DNA of 20,545 nt from DAOTTX01 sp034437515 (GTDB taxonomy: Bacteria; Chloroflexota; Anaerolineae; Aggregatilineales; Phototrophicaceae), in contig DAOTTX010000005.1 in assembly GCA_034437515.1 (NCBI GenBank), positions 1-20,545 of the forward strand. The letters are read 5' to 3'. A program made the position numbers and the translations under genes. The number at the start of each line of letters is the position of its first letter. Position 1 is the stretch's first letter. Positions 6,793-15,058 of this stretch are shown here, piece by piece. The notes below the pieces were generated by a model that was given only the letters and a program-made list of their open reading frames with translations, searched no databases and was not told where the DNA came from.

Positions 6793-7704
6793 CTATGACC
6801 ATTCTCCTATCAGTTCGATTTCAGTTTCCAGCCAGATGCCGGTCTGCGCGTACACCGTGCGCTGTGCATGATCGATCAACGCGCGGTAATCGGTCGCGTT
6901 CGCCGCCCCATCGTTGAGAAAGAAGTTCGCGTGGACGGGCGAGACCAGCGCCGTACCGATCCGATACCCTTTCAGCCCCGCCGCCTCGATCAAACGACCG
7001 GCATAATCCCCCGGCGGATTCTTAAAGATGCTGCCCAAACTCGCGCCGGGTGGTTGGGTGCGCTTACGATGGTCTTTAAATTTTACCATACGTGCCTTGA
7101 TCGCCGCCGGGTCATCAGGCGGTAGTTTGAACGTCGCCAGCAACACCAGGAAGCGCCGGTCATCCCGCGCCTTGAGCGTCGAACAGCGATAACCGTAGGC
7201 CAGGTCGTCTACGGTGTATAGCTTCGGCCCGTCCGGCTCCAGCACGACCACATCAGCCACCGACGCCACCATATCGTCGCCATGTGCGCCAGCATTATTG
7301 ACAATCGCCCCGCCGACCGTCCCCGGCACACTGACCGCCCAGCCCATCCCGGCGAGGCCGTGCTTCTGGCATTTGTTGGCGAAGGTGGTCAGGTTGACAC
7401 CAGCCGTCGCGGATGCGGTACGCCCCTCGTGCCATTCGCCGAACACAACCTGCGCGACCCTGTTCACCACGACCAGGCCACGCACGCCTTTATCAGCAAC
7501 AAGCACATTCGCACCCCCGCCGATCACACGTACCGGCATCCCCTGCGCCCACGCCGCCTGAACGACCGTGCTCAGTTCCTCGACCGAGCCACGAGCGACA
7601 TACAGCCAATCCGCCGGGCCGCCGATGCGTGCCGCTGTGTATTTCGCCAACGGTTCATCACGCAGCAGTTGAACGCCAAGCGCGTGTGCTAACGGGGTGA
7701 TCAT
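6793..7704 (-). CDS. murB: UDP-N-acetylmuramate dehydrogenase (UDP-N-acetylenolpyruvoylglucosamine reductase)
   Basis: FAD enzyme that reduces enolpyruvyl-UDP-GlcNAc to UDP-MurNAc with NADPH, the second committed step of peptidoglycan synthesis, in the cytoplasm. It has 303 residues from the chosen start. Motifs are ARIGGPADW (24-32), the FAD-binding IGGGANVLV (61-69), VPGTVGGAIVNNAG (126-139), YRCSTLK (172-178), GSIFKNP with the catalytic serine at 225, and ETEIELIG with the C-terminal acid at 295. The short YRxS form and overall length fit the type II MurB group. The ATG at 7704 overlaps the murC stop as TAATG, a strong coupling signal. An in-frame ATG at 7716 inside murC would add four residues. 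Longer upstream in-frame extension would only translate murC out of frame and is rejected. Confidence 0.96.
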   Translation of the reverse strand: MITPLAHALGVQLLRDEPLAKYTAARIGGPADWLYVARGSVEELSTVVQAAWAQGMPVRVIGGGANVLVADKGVRGLVVVNRVAQVVFGEWHEGRTASATAGVNLTTFANKCQKHGLAGMGWAVSVPGTVGGAIVNNAGAHGDDMVASVADVVVLEPDGPKLYTVDDLAYGYRCSTLKARDDRRFLVLLATFKLPPDDPAAIKARMVKFKDHRKRTQPPGASLGSIFKNPPGDYAGRLIEAAGLKGYRIGTALVSPVHANFFLNDGAANATDYRALIDHAQRTVYAQTGIWLETEIELIGEWS

Positions 7705-9134
7705 TACTTTTTCCATCCGGCTAATTCCAACAGACGCACACCGATTTCGGGCGCATCGCCGGCGCTCATGATGACCACCACCGCCGGAGAAGGCGTATTT
7801 TCCGCCAGCCAACCCGCGACCGCATCAAACGCGCCGATATGCTGCACCGATGGATGGTGTATCGCCGCCGCAGCCGAGGCACCATCCACGCCGGGGATCG
7901 GGGCTTCTCGCGCCGGGTAGATGTCCGTCACGATCACGCTATCCGCATGGTTAAAGGCCGTCGCGTAGTCATCCAGTAGGCGCTGGGTACGGCTGAACAT
8001 GTGCGGTTGCCACACCGCATAGATCGCCGCCTCCGGGTAACGCATCCGCGCCGCCTCTAACGTCAGATTGATCGCGGTTGGATGGTGGGCGTAATCATCG
8101 ATGACCGTCAGACTGTCTGTACCACCGCGCACCTCAAAGCGCCGCCCGGTGCTTTTGTACGTCTCAAGCGCAGCCGCGGCATCCGGCACGGTGATGCGTA
8201 GCACATTCACCGCAGTGATCGCCGCCAGCGCGTTCTGAATGTTATGCTTGCCGACCAGCGGCAAACGCACCCGCGCCAGCGTCCCGAACAGACCGCCCTC
8301 GGTGTCACAATCGAAGGAGGTGTAGCCGTCCGAGTCAATGTGCTGATGCCAGCCCAACACATCCACAAAATCGAGAAAATCCACGCCGTAGGAGATGACC
8401 GTGCGGGCCGGTTCCCCGGCGGCGAGGTGGGTATAGGATCGGCGTTCTTGCTCGCTGAGTAATGACTCGGTGGTGGCGTCGTCCCCACAGCCGATGAGAA
8501 TACCATCTTGCGGCAACAACTCAATGAACTCACGGAAGGTATCGCGCAGCGTCACCCAGGACTCGAAGAAATCCGGGTGATCGTACTCGACCCCGGTCAC
8601 GACGATCACATCAGGGCGCAAACCCAGAAACATATTGTCATATTCGTCGGCTTCGATAACGAACACCTCACCCGTGCCGACACCGGCGTTCTTACCCGTG
8701 TTCATCATCACACCACCGACAATGTACGATGGATCGAGGCCGTTTTCACGCAGCACATGCACGATCATCGAAGTTGTAGTGGTCTTACCATGCGTCCCGG
8801 CGACGGCGATCACACGGTAGCCTTCGGTCAGCGCGGCGAGCACGTCCCGGCGCTTGCAAACCAGGATGCCGCGCTCATGGGCTGCCCTCACTTCGACGTG
8901 ATCGTCTGGGATAGCGGATGAGACAATCAGCATATCCGCCCCCTCGACGTAGCCCGCCTGATGCCCCTCGTAGATGGTGGCACCATCATGCGCGAGGGCT
9001 TGCGTCAGCGCGTTGCTGCTCTGGTCACTGCCGCTGATGCTAAAACCGCGCTCCAACAACACACGCGCAATCGCGGAGATGCCGAAGCCACCAATGCCGA
9101 CCAGATGGATGTGTTGCCCGTCTTTAAACTGCAT
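7704..9134 (-). CDS. murC: UDP-N-acetylmuramate--L-alanine ligase
   Basis: ATP-dependent ligase that adds L-alanine to UDP-MurNAc, the first residue of the stem peptide. At 476 residues it has the typical length. Three Mur-ligase domains are visible: an N-terminal Rossmann domain with VGIGGFGISAIA (12-23), the central ATP-binding domain with the P-loop GTHGKTTTT (113-121) and the conserved EADEYD and VEYDHPDFF segments, and a C-terminal domain with DDYAHHPTAI and QPHMFSRT. VEYDHPDFF and the HHP motif separate MurC from the other Mur ligases. A GAGAAG ribosome site lies three bases before the ATG, and the gap to the upstream membrane gene is only 16 bases. The stop codon overlaps the murB start. 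Confidence 0.97.
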   Translation of the reverse strand: MQFKDGQHIHLVGIGGFGISAIARVLLERGFSISGSDQSSNALTQALAHDGATIYEGHQAGYVEGADMLIVSSAIPDDHVEVRAAHERGILVCKRRDVLAALTEGYRVIAVAGTHGKTTTTSMIVHVLRENGLDPSYIVGGVMMNTGKNAGVGTGEVFVIEADEYDNMFLGLRPDVIVVTGVEYDHPDFFESWVTLRDTFREFIELLPQDGILIGCGDDATTESLLSEQERRSYTHLAAGEPARTVISYGVDFLDFVDVLGWHQHIDSDGYTSFDCDTEGGLFGTLARVRLPLVGKHNIQNALAAITAVNVLRITVPDAAAALETYKSTGRRFEVRGGTDSLTVIDDYAHHPTAINLTLEAARMRYPEAAIYAVWQPHMFSRTQRLLDDYATAFNHADSVIVTDIYPAREAPIPGVDGASAAAAIHHPSVQHIGAFDAVAGWLAENTPSPAVVVIMSAGDAPEIGVRLLELAGWKK

Positions 9135-9150
9135 AAACTTCTCGAATCAC

Positions 9151-9681
9151 TCAGAGGACGATAATGACGATGAGAAACAACACGACCACCAGCACCAGCA
9201 GTAAATCTCCGCTACCGCCGACGCCGCCACTCATAAAGACTAACGGGATATAATCAATACGTTCCGCAGTGGGTGACCCCAACGCCGGGGCCAGAATGTA
9301 GGGATCGAATGGATACTCGTTAATGTCCATGAAATACCATAGCGTCCCACCGATGATATAACCGTTGATGAAGCCGACAAATCCACCCAGGATGCTCTCT
9401 TGCGGAGACAGGCGATCCGTCGGATTATCCGCGATGAGTGACCGGTTTTGATAGGCGAAGAAGACAATCGCAAGGAAGATGCCCACCTGGACGATGAACG
9501 CCTGTGAGCGCGACACTGTGAGCAATAACGTGCCGCGCAGTAGGGCATCGAACTGAAACAACGCAAACATCCCCAGGACGATACCCGCCAGCGCGACCAC
9601 TTCGCGGTTCCACCCTCGGATGAAGCCCAGCATCCCGAAGAAAGTTGCGAGAATCCACATGAGTGAATAAAGCTGGATCAT
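9151..9681 (-). CDS. CvpA-like membrane protein, paralog 2
   Basis: Unknown function. It has 176 residues with about five hydrophobic segments (roughly 3-21, 28-46, 61-78, 97-118 and 159-176), the last ending at the extreme C-terminus. The motif GFIRGWNREVVALAG (19-33) after the first helix is what the CvpA (colicin V production) family shows, where the pattern is a helix, GFxRG, then a second helix. It is clearly paralogous to the gene just upstream: both start MIQL, share GFxRGWN, FFAYQ, SILGG/A-VGFINGY and a YP turn, and 24 of the first 45 residues are identical by eye. It starts 19 bases after that gene's stop with a strong Shine-Dalgarno site (AGGGGGAG, 8 bases). Its place between murG and murC suggests co-expression with wall synthesis. 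CvpA membership is by resemblance only. Confidence 0.8.
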   Translation of the reverse strand: MIQLYSLMWILATFFGMLGFIRGWNREVVALAGIVLGMFALFQFDALLRGTLLLTVSRSQAFIVQVGIFLAIVFFAYQNRSLIADNPTDRLSPQESILGGFVGFINGYIIGGTLWYFMDINEYPFDPYILAPALGSPTAERIDYIPLVFMSGGVGGSGDLLLVLVVVLFLIVIIVL

Positions 9682-9700
9682 GCCATTCTCCCCCTCATTA

Positions 9701-10228
9701 TTAGATGACGATCAGGACGATCAAGAATAACACAATGACCGCCGCCGCTAATAGGTTGCCATCGCTGCCGCCCAGCACCGCCAACGGCAGATTGTCGATA
9801 AAGTTTGCGCTGGCAGTGCCCGGTGCCGGGCGGGTGACGTAAGGGGACAGCGGATACCCCGTCGATTCCATAAAAGACCAGATCGACCCCCAGATCAGAT
9901 AGCCGTTGATGAAGCCGACAATCGCACCGAGGATGCTCGTTTGCAGTTCATCGCGTTCGCCGGGGTTTTCCACGTCCTCACCGATGATGGCGCGGGTCTG
10001 GTAGGCGAAAAAGACCACAATACTAAAAATTGCGGTGCGGATGGCAAAGTTCTGGTCACCGGGCAAGTTTACCAGCAGATCGTTAATTACATCATCGAAT
10101 TCATAAAGGGCAAATAAGCCTAAGATGACCCCCGATGTCGAGATGAGTTCTTTATTCCAGCCGCGTGTAAAACCGATGTAGCCGAACAACGCCGCCATCG
10201 ACCACATAAATACCGTGAGTTGAATCAT
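9701..10228 (-). CDS. CvpA-like membrane protein, paralog 1
   Basis: Unknown function. It has 175 residues with hydrophobic segments at about 3-21, 28-44, 60-77, 97-119 and 159-175. GFTRGWNKELISTSG (19-33) resembles the CvpA signature. VGFINGYLIWGS (104-115) is the most conserved stretch shared with its neighbour. An extracellular or cytoplasmic loop of about 40 residues (120-158) precedes a purely hydrophobic C-terminus. The ATG overlaps the murG stop as ATGA (10228-10225), so translation is probably coupled to murG. It forms a tandem pair with the next gene, evidently a gene duplication. I cannot name a role; a small division, lipid II traffic or envelope-sensing factor is only a guess from location. 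Confidence 0.82.
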   Translation of the reverse strand: MIQLTVFMWSMAALFGYIGFTRGWNKELISTSGVILGLFALYEFDDVINDLLVNLPGDQNFAIRTAIFSIVVFFAYQTRAIIGEDVENPGERDELQTSILGAIVGFINGYLIWGSIWSFMESTGYPLSPYVTRPAPGTASANFIDNLPLAVLGGSDGNLLAAAVIVLFLIVLIVI

Positions 10229-11337
10229 GCGCCTTCTCGCGCCAGTTGCGCCAGTGCCTGTGCGATATTCGCCGCGCCGCCCGTCTGTGACATGGTGGCA
10301 GCAGCGTCTCGCATCGCCGTTAATCGTGCCGGGTCGTCGAATAATTCGAGGATCAGCGGCAGCAGTTGGTCGGCGGCGTCTGCTTCATCGAGATGCACCG
10401 CCGCGCCGTGTGTTTGCATGTAATCCGCGTTGACCTGCTGATAATGCCAGCTATAGGCCAGCGGGATCAAAATCGACGGCAACCGAAAATGGGGGAACTC
10501 CCCTAAGATGCTGGCTCCCGCCCGGCACACTGCCAGATCCGCCGCCGCGAACGCCAACCCCATCGTCGGCCCGTGCAGGTAGGCATAGGGATAATAATTC
10601 GGGTGCTGCGCCAGTTCACCGACCTGCGCCATCGTGCGTTCGTAGTCGAGCGTGCCGGTGACGTGAATGACCTGCATCCCCGCTTCCAGCAGCGCCGCCA
10701 GAGTATCCCCGATGATGATGTTGATCGCCCGTGCGCCCCGGCTGCCGCCGAACACCAACAGCGTGCGGAAGTCCGGCACGAAGCCGAAGTGCGCCTGCGC
10801 CGCTGCATTTGTCGCCATGCGGATCTCCGCCCGCAGCGGGTAACCGGTGACGACCGTCTGCCCCGGCGTGAAATACTGCTGCGATTCCGGCACGGTCACC
10901 GCGACCTGCGCGGCGAAGTGTCGCAACAGCTTGATCGTCCGCCCCGGTTCGAGGTCGGGCAGGTAGACCAGCAGCGGCACCCGCAACACGAACGCACTCA
11001 ACGCCACCGGCAAACTGACCCACCCGCCGGTAGAAAAGATCACCTGTGGTCTATAGCGGCGCAGCAGCCGAAAGGCTTGCAGCGTACCGAGCACTAACTT
11101 AGCGATGCTCGCCAGCGCCCGCAGCGGGTTCACCCCATGGATCGGCCCGGCCTGCACTTCGTCATGGGACTCAAAAGGCACACCGGCCTTTGCCACCAAT
11201 GGGCGTTCAAAGCCGCCGACCGTGCCGACGAAATGCAACGTGACGTCAGGCGTCTGCTGGCGTACTGCCTCGGCTGCGGCGAGTGCGGGGTAAACGTGAC
11301 CGCCTGTTCCACCTGCCGCGATCATAATTCGCAACAC
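10225..11337 (-). CDS. murG: UDP-GlcNAc:undecaprenyl-PP-MurNAc-pentapeptide GlcNAc transferase
   Basis: Membrane-associated GT-B glycosyltransferase that turns lipid I into lipid II on the cytoplasmic face. It has 370 residues, the usual length. The N-terminal lipid-binding loop AAGGTGGHVYPALA (7-20) is diagnostic. The second G loop FSTGGWVS and the donor-side motif VFGGSRGARAIN are present, and the acceptor and uracil region reads CRAGASILGEF...HYQQVNA. The start is GTG at 11337 (GTG TTG CGA...), four bases after GGAGG; the adjacent TTG at 11334 would be seven bases away and is an equal candidate. Either start leaves the gene overlapping the 3' end of ftsW by about 90 bases. The stop overlaps the start of the CvpA-like gene. 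Confidence 0.96.
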   Translation of the reverse strand: MLRIMIAAGGTGGHVYPALAAAEAVRQQTPDVTLHFVGTVGGFERPLVAKAGVPFESHDEVQAGPIHGVNPLRALASIAKLVLGTLQAFRLLRRYRPQVIFSTGGWVSLPVALSAFVLRVPLLVYLPDLEPGRTIKLLRHFAAQVAVTVPESQQYFTPGQTVVTGYPLRAEIRMATNAAAQAHFGFVPDFRTLLVFGGSRGARAINIIIGDTLAALLEAGMQVIHVTGTLDYERTMAQVGELAQHPNYYPYAYLHGPTMGLAFAAADLAVCRAGASILGEFPHFRLPSILIPLAYSWHYQQVNADYMQTHGAAVHLDEADAADQLLPLILELFDDPARLTAMRDAAATMSQTGGAANIAQALAQLAREGA

Positions 11338-12571
11338 TGACCCTCCGTTCTGGCGAGTTTTTGCGCAACATGGTTTGACGTTGAATCGACATGAGTAAGC
11401 CGATGCCGACCATTAGCACGACGAGCGATGACCCGCCAAAACTAATAAACGGCAGCGGTAGCCCGGTCGGTGGTACCAGCGCGGTCATCACCGCGATGTT
11501 TAAAAGTGCTTTCGCCGCGATCCAGATCGTGATGCCGGATGCCATCAACGCGCCGAACGCATCCGTCGCGTTTCGTGCGATCTGAAAACCACGCACCGCA
11601 AAGGCGATATACAATGCGATCACCCCCCCCGCGCCGACCACGCCAAGTTCCTCCCCGATAACGGCGAAGATACTATCAGTGTGGGGGGCGGGCAACGCCA
11701 GGAACTTCTGCTGGCTTTCCCCCAGGCCGATGCCGGCCCAACCACCGTACTGCAAGCCGATACGCACCTGAAAGATGTGATAGCTGGTCGCGGTCGGGTC
11801 GCTGATGCCTTCGATCCAACCATCAACGCGATCATCGACATAATCCGGCAAGAACGGCAGCGCGACCGCCGCTAAAATCGCAAACGCGACACCAATCGCG
11901 GTGATCTGGCGCATATCCGCACCGGCAAGGAAAAACATTGTACCCGATGTGAGCAGAATGACCAGCGCGGTACTCAAGTCCGGTTGGGCGATCACCAGGC
12001 CGGTTACGATCCCGACCAGCACCACAAACGGAATCAGGCCATAGGTCAAACTGCGCACCCGCACATTACGAGAACCAAGCCACGCCGCCATATAAATGAT
12101 AATCGCCAACTCGGAGAACTCCCCCGGTTGGAAGCGCCCGTCAATCAACGCACGCCGCGCCCCGAAGGTGTCATCACCGAACAACAACACCGCGATCAAA
12201 AAGCTGATCGCCATCAACATGATGACCACCGCCAGCCGCCGCACGATGCGCGGGTCAAGCTGAGAAAAGACGAACATCGCAATCGTGCCGATCACCAGGT
12301 TGCGAACGTGGTTTTGCAGCAGCACGGTTTCGCTGCCGAATTCCGCGAGGCTGTAGTCAAACGTCGCGCTAAAGACCATCACAACACCGGTCGCCAGCAG
12401 CATCACCAGGATCACCAGCAGCGGTTTATCTAAAGTGCGCCAGCGGGTGAGGTCTTCTTCTTTCTTCTGCGGCACCTGCACGACGCCAGTCCGCTGGCGG
12501 TCGCCTTGCGGACGAACCGGCATCTGCACGTCGTCATCAATGAATTGTGGGGGAAGGGGTCGTTCAACCAT
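11246..12571 (-). CDS. ftsW: SEDS peptidoglycan glycosyltransferase FtsW
   Basis: Polytopic SEDS-family polymerase that makes septal glycan from lipid II together with FtsI. It has 441 residues: a 48-residue charged cytoplasmic N-terminal extension, then about ten membrane segments (50-400). Family motifs are QPDLSTALV (197-205), GLGESQQKF (282-290), ALPAPHTDSIFAVIGEELG (292-310, with the catalytic-type Asp299) and PFISFGGSS (374-382). It is assigned FtsW rather than RodA because of its place between murD and murG. The last 30 residues (412-441) are encoded inside the start of murG and contain nine arginines. This tail has no counterpart in typical FtsW and looks like a read-on into the murG frame. 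The Shine-Dalgarno site (AGGTGAT) is distant from the ATG. Confidence 0.95.
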   Translation of the reverse strand: MVERPLPPQFIDDDVQMPVRPQGDRQRTGVVQVPQKKEEDLTRWRTLDKPLLVILVMLLATGVVMVFSATFDYSLAEFGSETVLLQNHVRNLVIGTIAMFVFSQLDPRIVRRLAVVIMLMAISFLIAVLLFGDDTFGARRALIDGRFQPGEFSELAIIIYMAAWLGSRNVRVRSLTYGLIPFVVLVGIVTGLVIAQPDLSTALVILLTSGTMFFLAGADMRQITAIGVAFAILAAVALPFLPDYVDDRVDGWIEGISDPTATSYHIFQVRIGLQYGGWAGIGLGESQQKFLALPAPHTDSIFAVIGEELGVVGAGGVIALYIAFAVRGFQIARNATDAFGALMASGITIWIAAKALLNIAVMTALVPPTGLPLPFISFGGSSLVVLMVGIGLLMSIQRQTMLRKNSPERRVSVANYDRGRWNRRSRLPRTRRSRGSTPADA

Positions 12572-12600
12572 CGGTTATCCGATCACCTATCGAAAACTGT

Positions 12601-12615
12601 CTATAACAATTATAG
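12601..12615. repeat. 6-bp inverted repeat at murD stop, contains TATAAT
   Basis: CTATAA and TTATAG flank a three-base loop across the murD stop codon in the 38-base murD-ftsW gap. On the minus strand it includes a perfect -10 hexamer TATAAT (12614-12609), but no convincing -35 lies 16-18 bases before it. It may be an internal promoter for ftsW or chance. Confidence 0.3.
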
Positions 12616-13992
12616 CGCCATCACCAATTGACGAAAGTGCTCACCGCGTGCCTCGAAGTCGCTATAGGCATCATAGCTGGTGCCGCCGGGGGAAAGTAGC
12701 ACGACATCGCCAGGTTGCGCCAGCTTCGCCGCCGCTTCGACGGCTTCGTCGAGGGTCTCCACACGGGTGACCTGATCCGTCCTACCGCCGGTGAGCCTTT
12801 TCGCGGTCTCGACCACGATATCACCAGCAAGCCCGAAGGCGACGATATGCCGTGACTTGTGCAGCGCCAGCGCGACCATCTCATCCCAGGGGAGCTTTTT
12901 ATCCGCACCGCCTGCCAGCAAAATCAGTGGCTCGTCATAACTTTTCAACGCGGCGACCACACGCTCCGGCGCGGTAGCGATGCTATCGTTCACGTAAGTC
13001 ACATCTTCGATATTGCGGATTGTCTCCAGGCGGTGCGGTACCGGCTCAAAGGCTTTGATCGCCGCCGTCATCGCCGCCGGTGCAACCCCCGCCGCCCCGG
13101 CAATCGCACAGGCCGCCAGCACATTTGCGACGTTATGCTCACCGCGCATCGGGATGTCATCCGCCGCACAGATCACATTTGGTGATCCGTCCGGGCTGGC
13201 AGCACCGGAGACAATCAAACGCTCCCCGACCATGAACGCACCATCCGCGACCATCTCGTACTGACTGAACCACAAAAGGTCGGATTTCACGACCGTTTCC
13301 AGCGCCCGGCTACCGGGGTCGTCCTTGTTGAGCACGGCGCGATCATGACCGCCCTGAAAGGCGAGAATGTGCGCTTTGGTTCGCATATAATTTTCCATCG
13401 TGCCGTGCCGGTCAAGGTGATTGGGGGTGACGTTCAGCACAGCGCCGACCGATGGGCTGGTGTGCGTCAGTTCGAGTTGAAAGCTGGAAAGTTCCATCAC
13501 CACCTGATGATCGGGACGGATGCCCATCATCACATCCAGCAGCACCTTACCGATGTTCCCGCCGACCCATGTTGTACGTCCGTCCTGTTTGCACATGGCG
13601 GTGATGAGCGAAGTCGTGGTGGTCTTCCCGGCGCTGCCGGTGACGCCGATGATGGGCGCGGGGCAGCGTTCGAGGAAAAGCTGGGCGTCGTTGGTAACGG
13701 CGATGTTGCGTTCTCTCGCCTCGGCGACCAGCGGTATATCCAGCGGCACCCCACCGGAAACACAGACCAGCTCAGTACCTTCGAGCAACTGTTCCGGGTG
13801 CCCACCTAACACGAAGTTCACACGGGGCCAATCCGCCGGGTCAATTTTGAGCGCGTCTTGATCTCGCGAGTCGTTGACGACCACCCGTGCGCCGACCGTC
13901 GGCAACCAGCGTGCCAATGCCTGCCCCTGGCGACCAAAGCCGATCACCAATACCTGCCGCCCAGCGAGAATATCGCCTTGCATAGAAAACAT
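12610..13992 (-). CDS. murD: UDP-N-acetylmuramoyl-L-alanine--D-glutamate ligase
   Basis: ATP-dependent ligase adding D-glutamate to UDP-MurNAc-L-Ala. At 460 residues it has the normal length. The N-terminal domain carries VLVIGFGRQGQALA (14-27). The P-loop is GVTGSAGKTTTT (116-127), where most MurD proteins have GTNGK. The central domain has ELSSFQLE and NVTPNHLDRHGTMENY, and the C-terminal domain has HRLETI, NDSIATAPE and SPGGTSYDAYSDFEARGEHF. SSFQLE and SPxxxSxDxF-xxRGxxF identify MurD rather than MurC, MurE or MurF. The first ATG has AAGGA ten bases upstream; a second in-frame ATG three codons in lacks one. It lies 37 bases after mraY. Confidence 0.96.
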   Translation of the reverse strand: MFSMQGDILAGRQVLVIGFGRQGQALARWLPTVGARVVVNDSRDQDALKIDPADWPRVNFVLGGHPEQLLEGTELVCVSGGVPLDIPLVAEARERNIAVTNDAQLFLERCPAPIIGVTGSAGKTTTTSLITAMCKQDGRTTWVGGNIGKVLLDVMMGIRPDHQVVMELSSFQLELTHTSPSVGAVLNVTPNHLDRHGTMENYMRTKAHILAFQGGHDRAVLNKDDPGSRALETVVKSDLLWFSQYEMVADGAFMVGERLIVSGAASPDGSPNVICAADDIPMRGEHNVANVLAACAIAGAAGVAPAAMTAAIKAFEPVPHRLETIRNIEDVTYVNDSIATAPERVVAALKSYDEPLILLAGGADKKLPWDEMVALALHKSRHIVAFGLAGDIVVETAKRLTGGRTDQVTRVETLDEAVEAAAKLAQPGDVVLLSPGGTSYDAYSDFEARGEHFRQLVMAL

Positions 13993-14029
13993 ACGGTAAA
14001 AATCCTTTTGATTTACAGTTTAACGTAGC

Positions 14030-15058
14030 TCAGATCAGCGCCAGCGCCACACCGACCATACCGGAAAGCATCCCGATCAGCCAGAAGCGTTGGACGATCT
14101 GCGTTTCGCTCCAACCGCTCAATTCAAAGTGGTTGTGCAACGGTGCCATACGGAAGATGCGTCGGTCTTCACCGAGATAGCGTCGGCTGTACTTCGCGGA
14201 GGCGATCTGTAGGATCACGGAGAGCGTCTCCGCGACCGGCACGATGGCGATGATCGGCAACAACACCCACTGCCCGGTCATCACGGCGACCGTGCCCAAC
14301 GTCGCGCCGAGCGCCAATGAACCGGTATCGCCCATGAACAACTGCGCCGGATGTGCGTTGTACCACAAAAACGCAAACCCCGCCCCGACGATCACAAAGC
14401 AGAGTTGCACCAGGAAGATCTGCCCTTGCAGATAGGCGATGACACCGTAAGCGGCAAACGCACTCGCGGAGATGATGCCCGCCAGTCCATCGAGGCCGTC
14501 GGTCAGGTTGATCGCGTTCGAGGTGCCGATGATGATAAAAATCGAAATCGGGATGAAAAATATCGGCGAGAGGCCAATCGTCACCCCCATCAACGGGATG
14601 TAAAGCTGATTCGAGAACGAGAACCCGCCATCGAACAGTGAGATAATCGCCGAGGCCGTCCCCGCGAGGATCACCTGACCGATGAACTTGGCACGCGGCG
14701 AGATGCCCGTCCCGACCGGGCCACGAGTCCGGCGGATGCCTTCGAGGTCGTCGATGAAACCCAGCACGGCAAACCCCACCAGCACGAACAGTGGCAAGAA
14801 CGTACTCAACCCATTGCCCGTGCGGACGACGTTGGCGATGTTTAGCGCGATCATGATTAACACCACCGGGATGATAATCATGATGCCGCCGGTGGTCGGC
14901 GTGCCGACCTTCTTCTGATGACCTTCTGAAAGCTCGATTTGAATCTGCTTGCCCATCTTGAGGCGGCGCAGAATCTCAACGAACGGCCCACCCCAGATCA
15001 CACCCAGGATGAACGTGACCAAACCGACCGTCAGCGCCAGTGATAACCCATCAGTCAT
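14030..15058 (-). CDS. mraY: Phospho-N-acetylmuramoyl-pentapeptide transferase
   Basis: Integral membrane enzyme that joins phospho-MurNAc-pentapeptide to undecaprenyl phosphate, making lipid I. It has 342 residues with about ten membrane helices. Key motifs are KKVGTPTTGG (49-58), the metal-binding Asp pair in GFIDDLEG (100-107), NAINLTDGLDGLAG (181-194), FMGDTGSLALG (241-251) and the MraY-specific PLHNHFELSGWSE (306-318). The His-rich loop separates it from WecA and TagO relatives. Its ATG overlaps the ftsI stop (ATGA, 15058-15055), so it is likely translated in step with ftsI. No unusual features. Confidence 0.97.
   Translation of the reverse strand: MTDGLSLALTVGLVTFILGVIWGGPFVEILRRLKMGKQIQIELSEGHQKKVGTPTTGGIMIIIPVVLIMIALNIANVVRTGNGLSTFLPLFVLVGFAVLGFIDDLEGIRRTRGPVGTGISPRAKFIGQVILAGTASAIISLFDGGFSFSNQLYIPLMGVTIGLSPIFFIPISIFIIIGTSNAINLTDGLDGLAGIISASAFAAYGVIAYLQGQIFLVQLCFVIVGAGFAFLWYNAHPAQLFMGDTGSLALGATLGTVAVMTGQWVLLPIIAIVPVAETLSVILQIASAKYSRRYLGEDRRIFRMAPLHNHFELSGWSETQIVQRFWLIGMLSGMVGVALALI

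Noticed and set aside
7705..7812. N-terminal extension of murB to an upstream in-frame start
   Set aside because: It would translate the end of murC in another frame into a Gly/Arg-rich stretch absent from MurB; the TAATG overlap at 7704 is the natural start.
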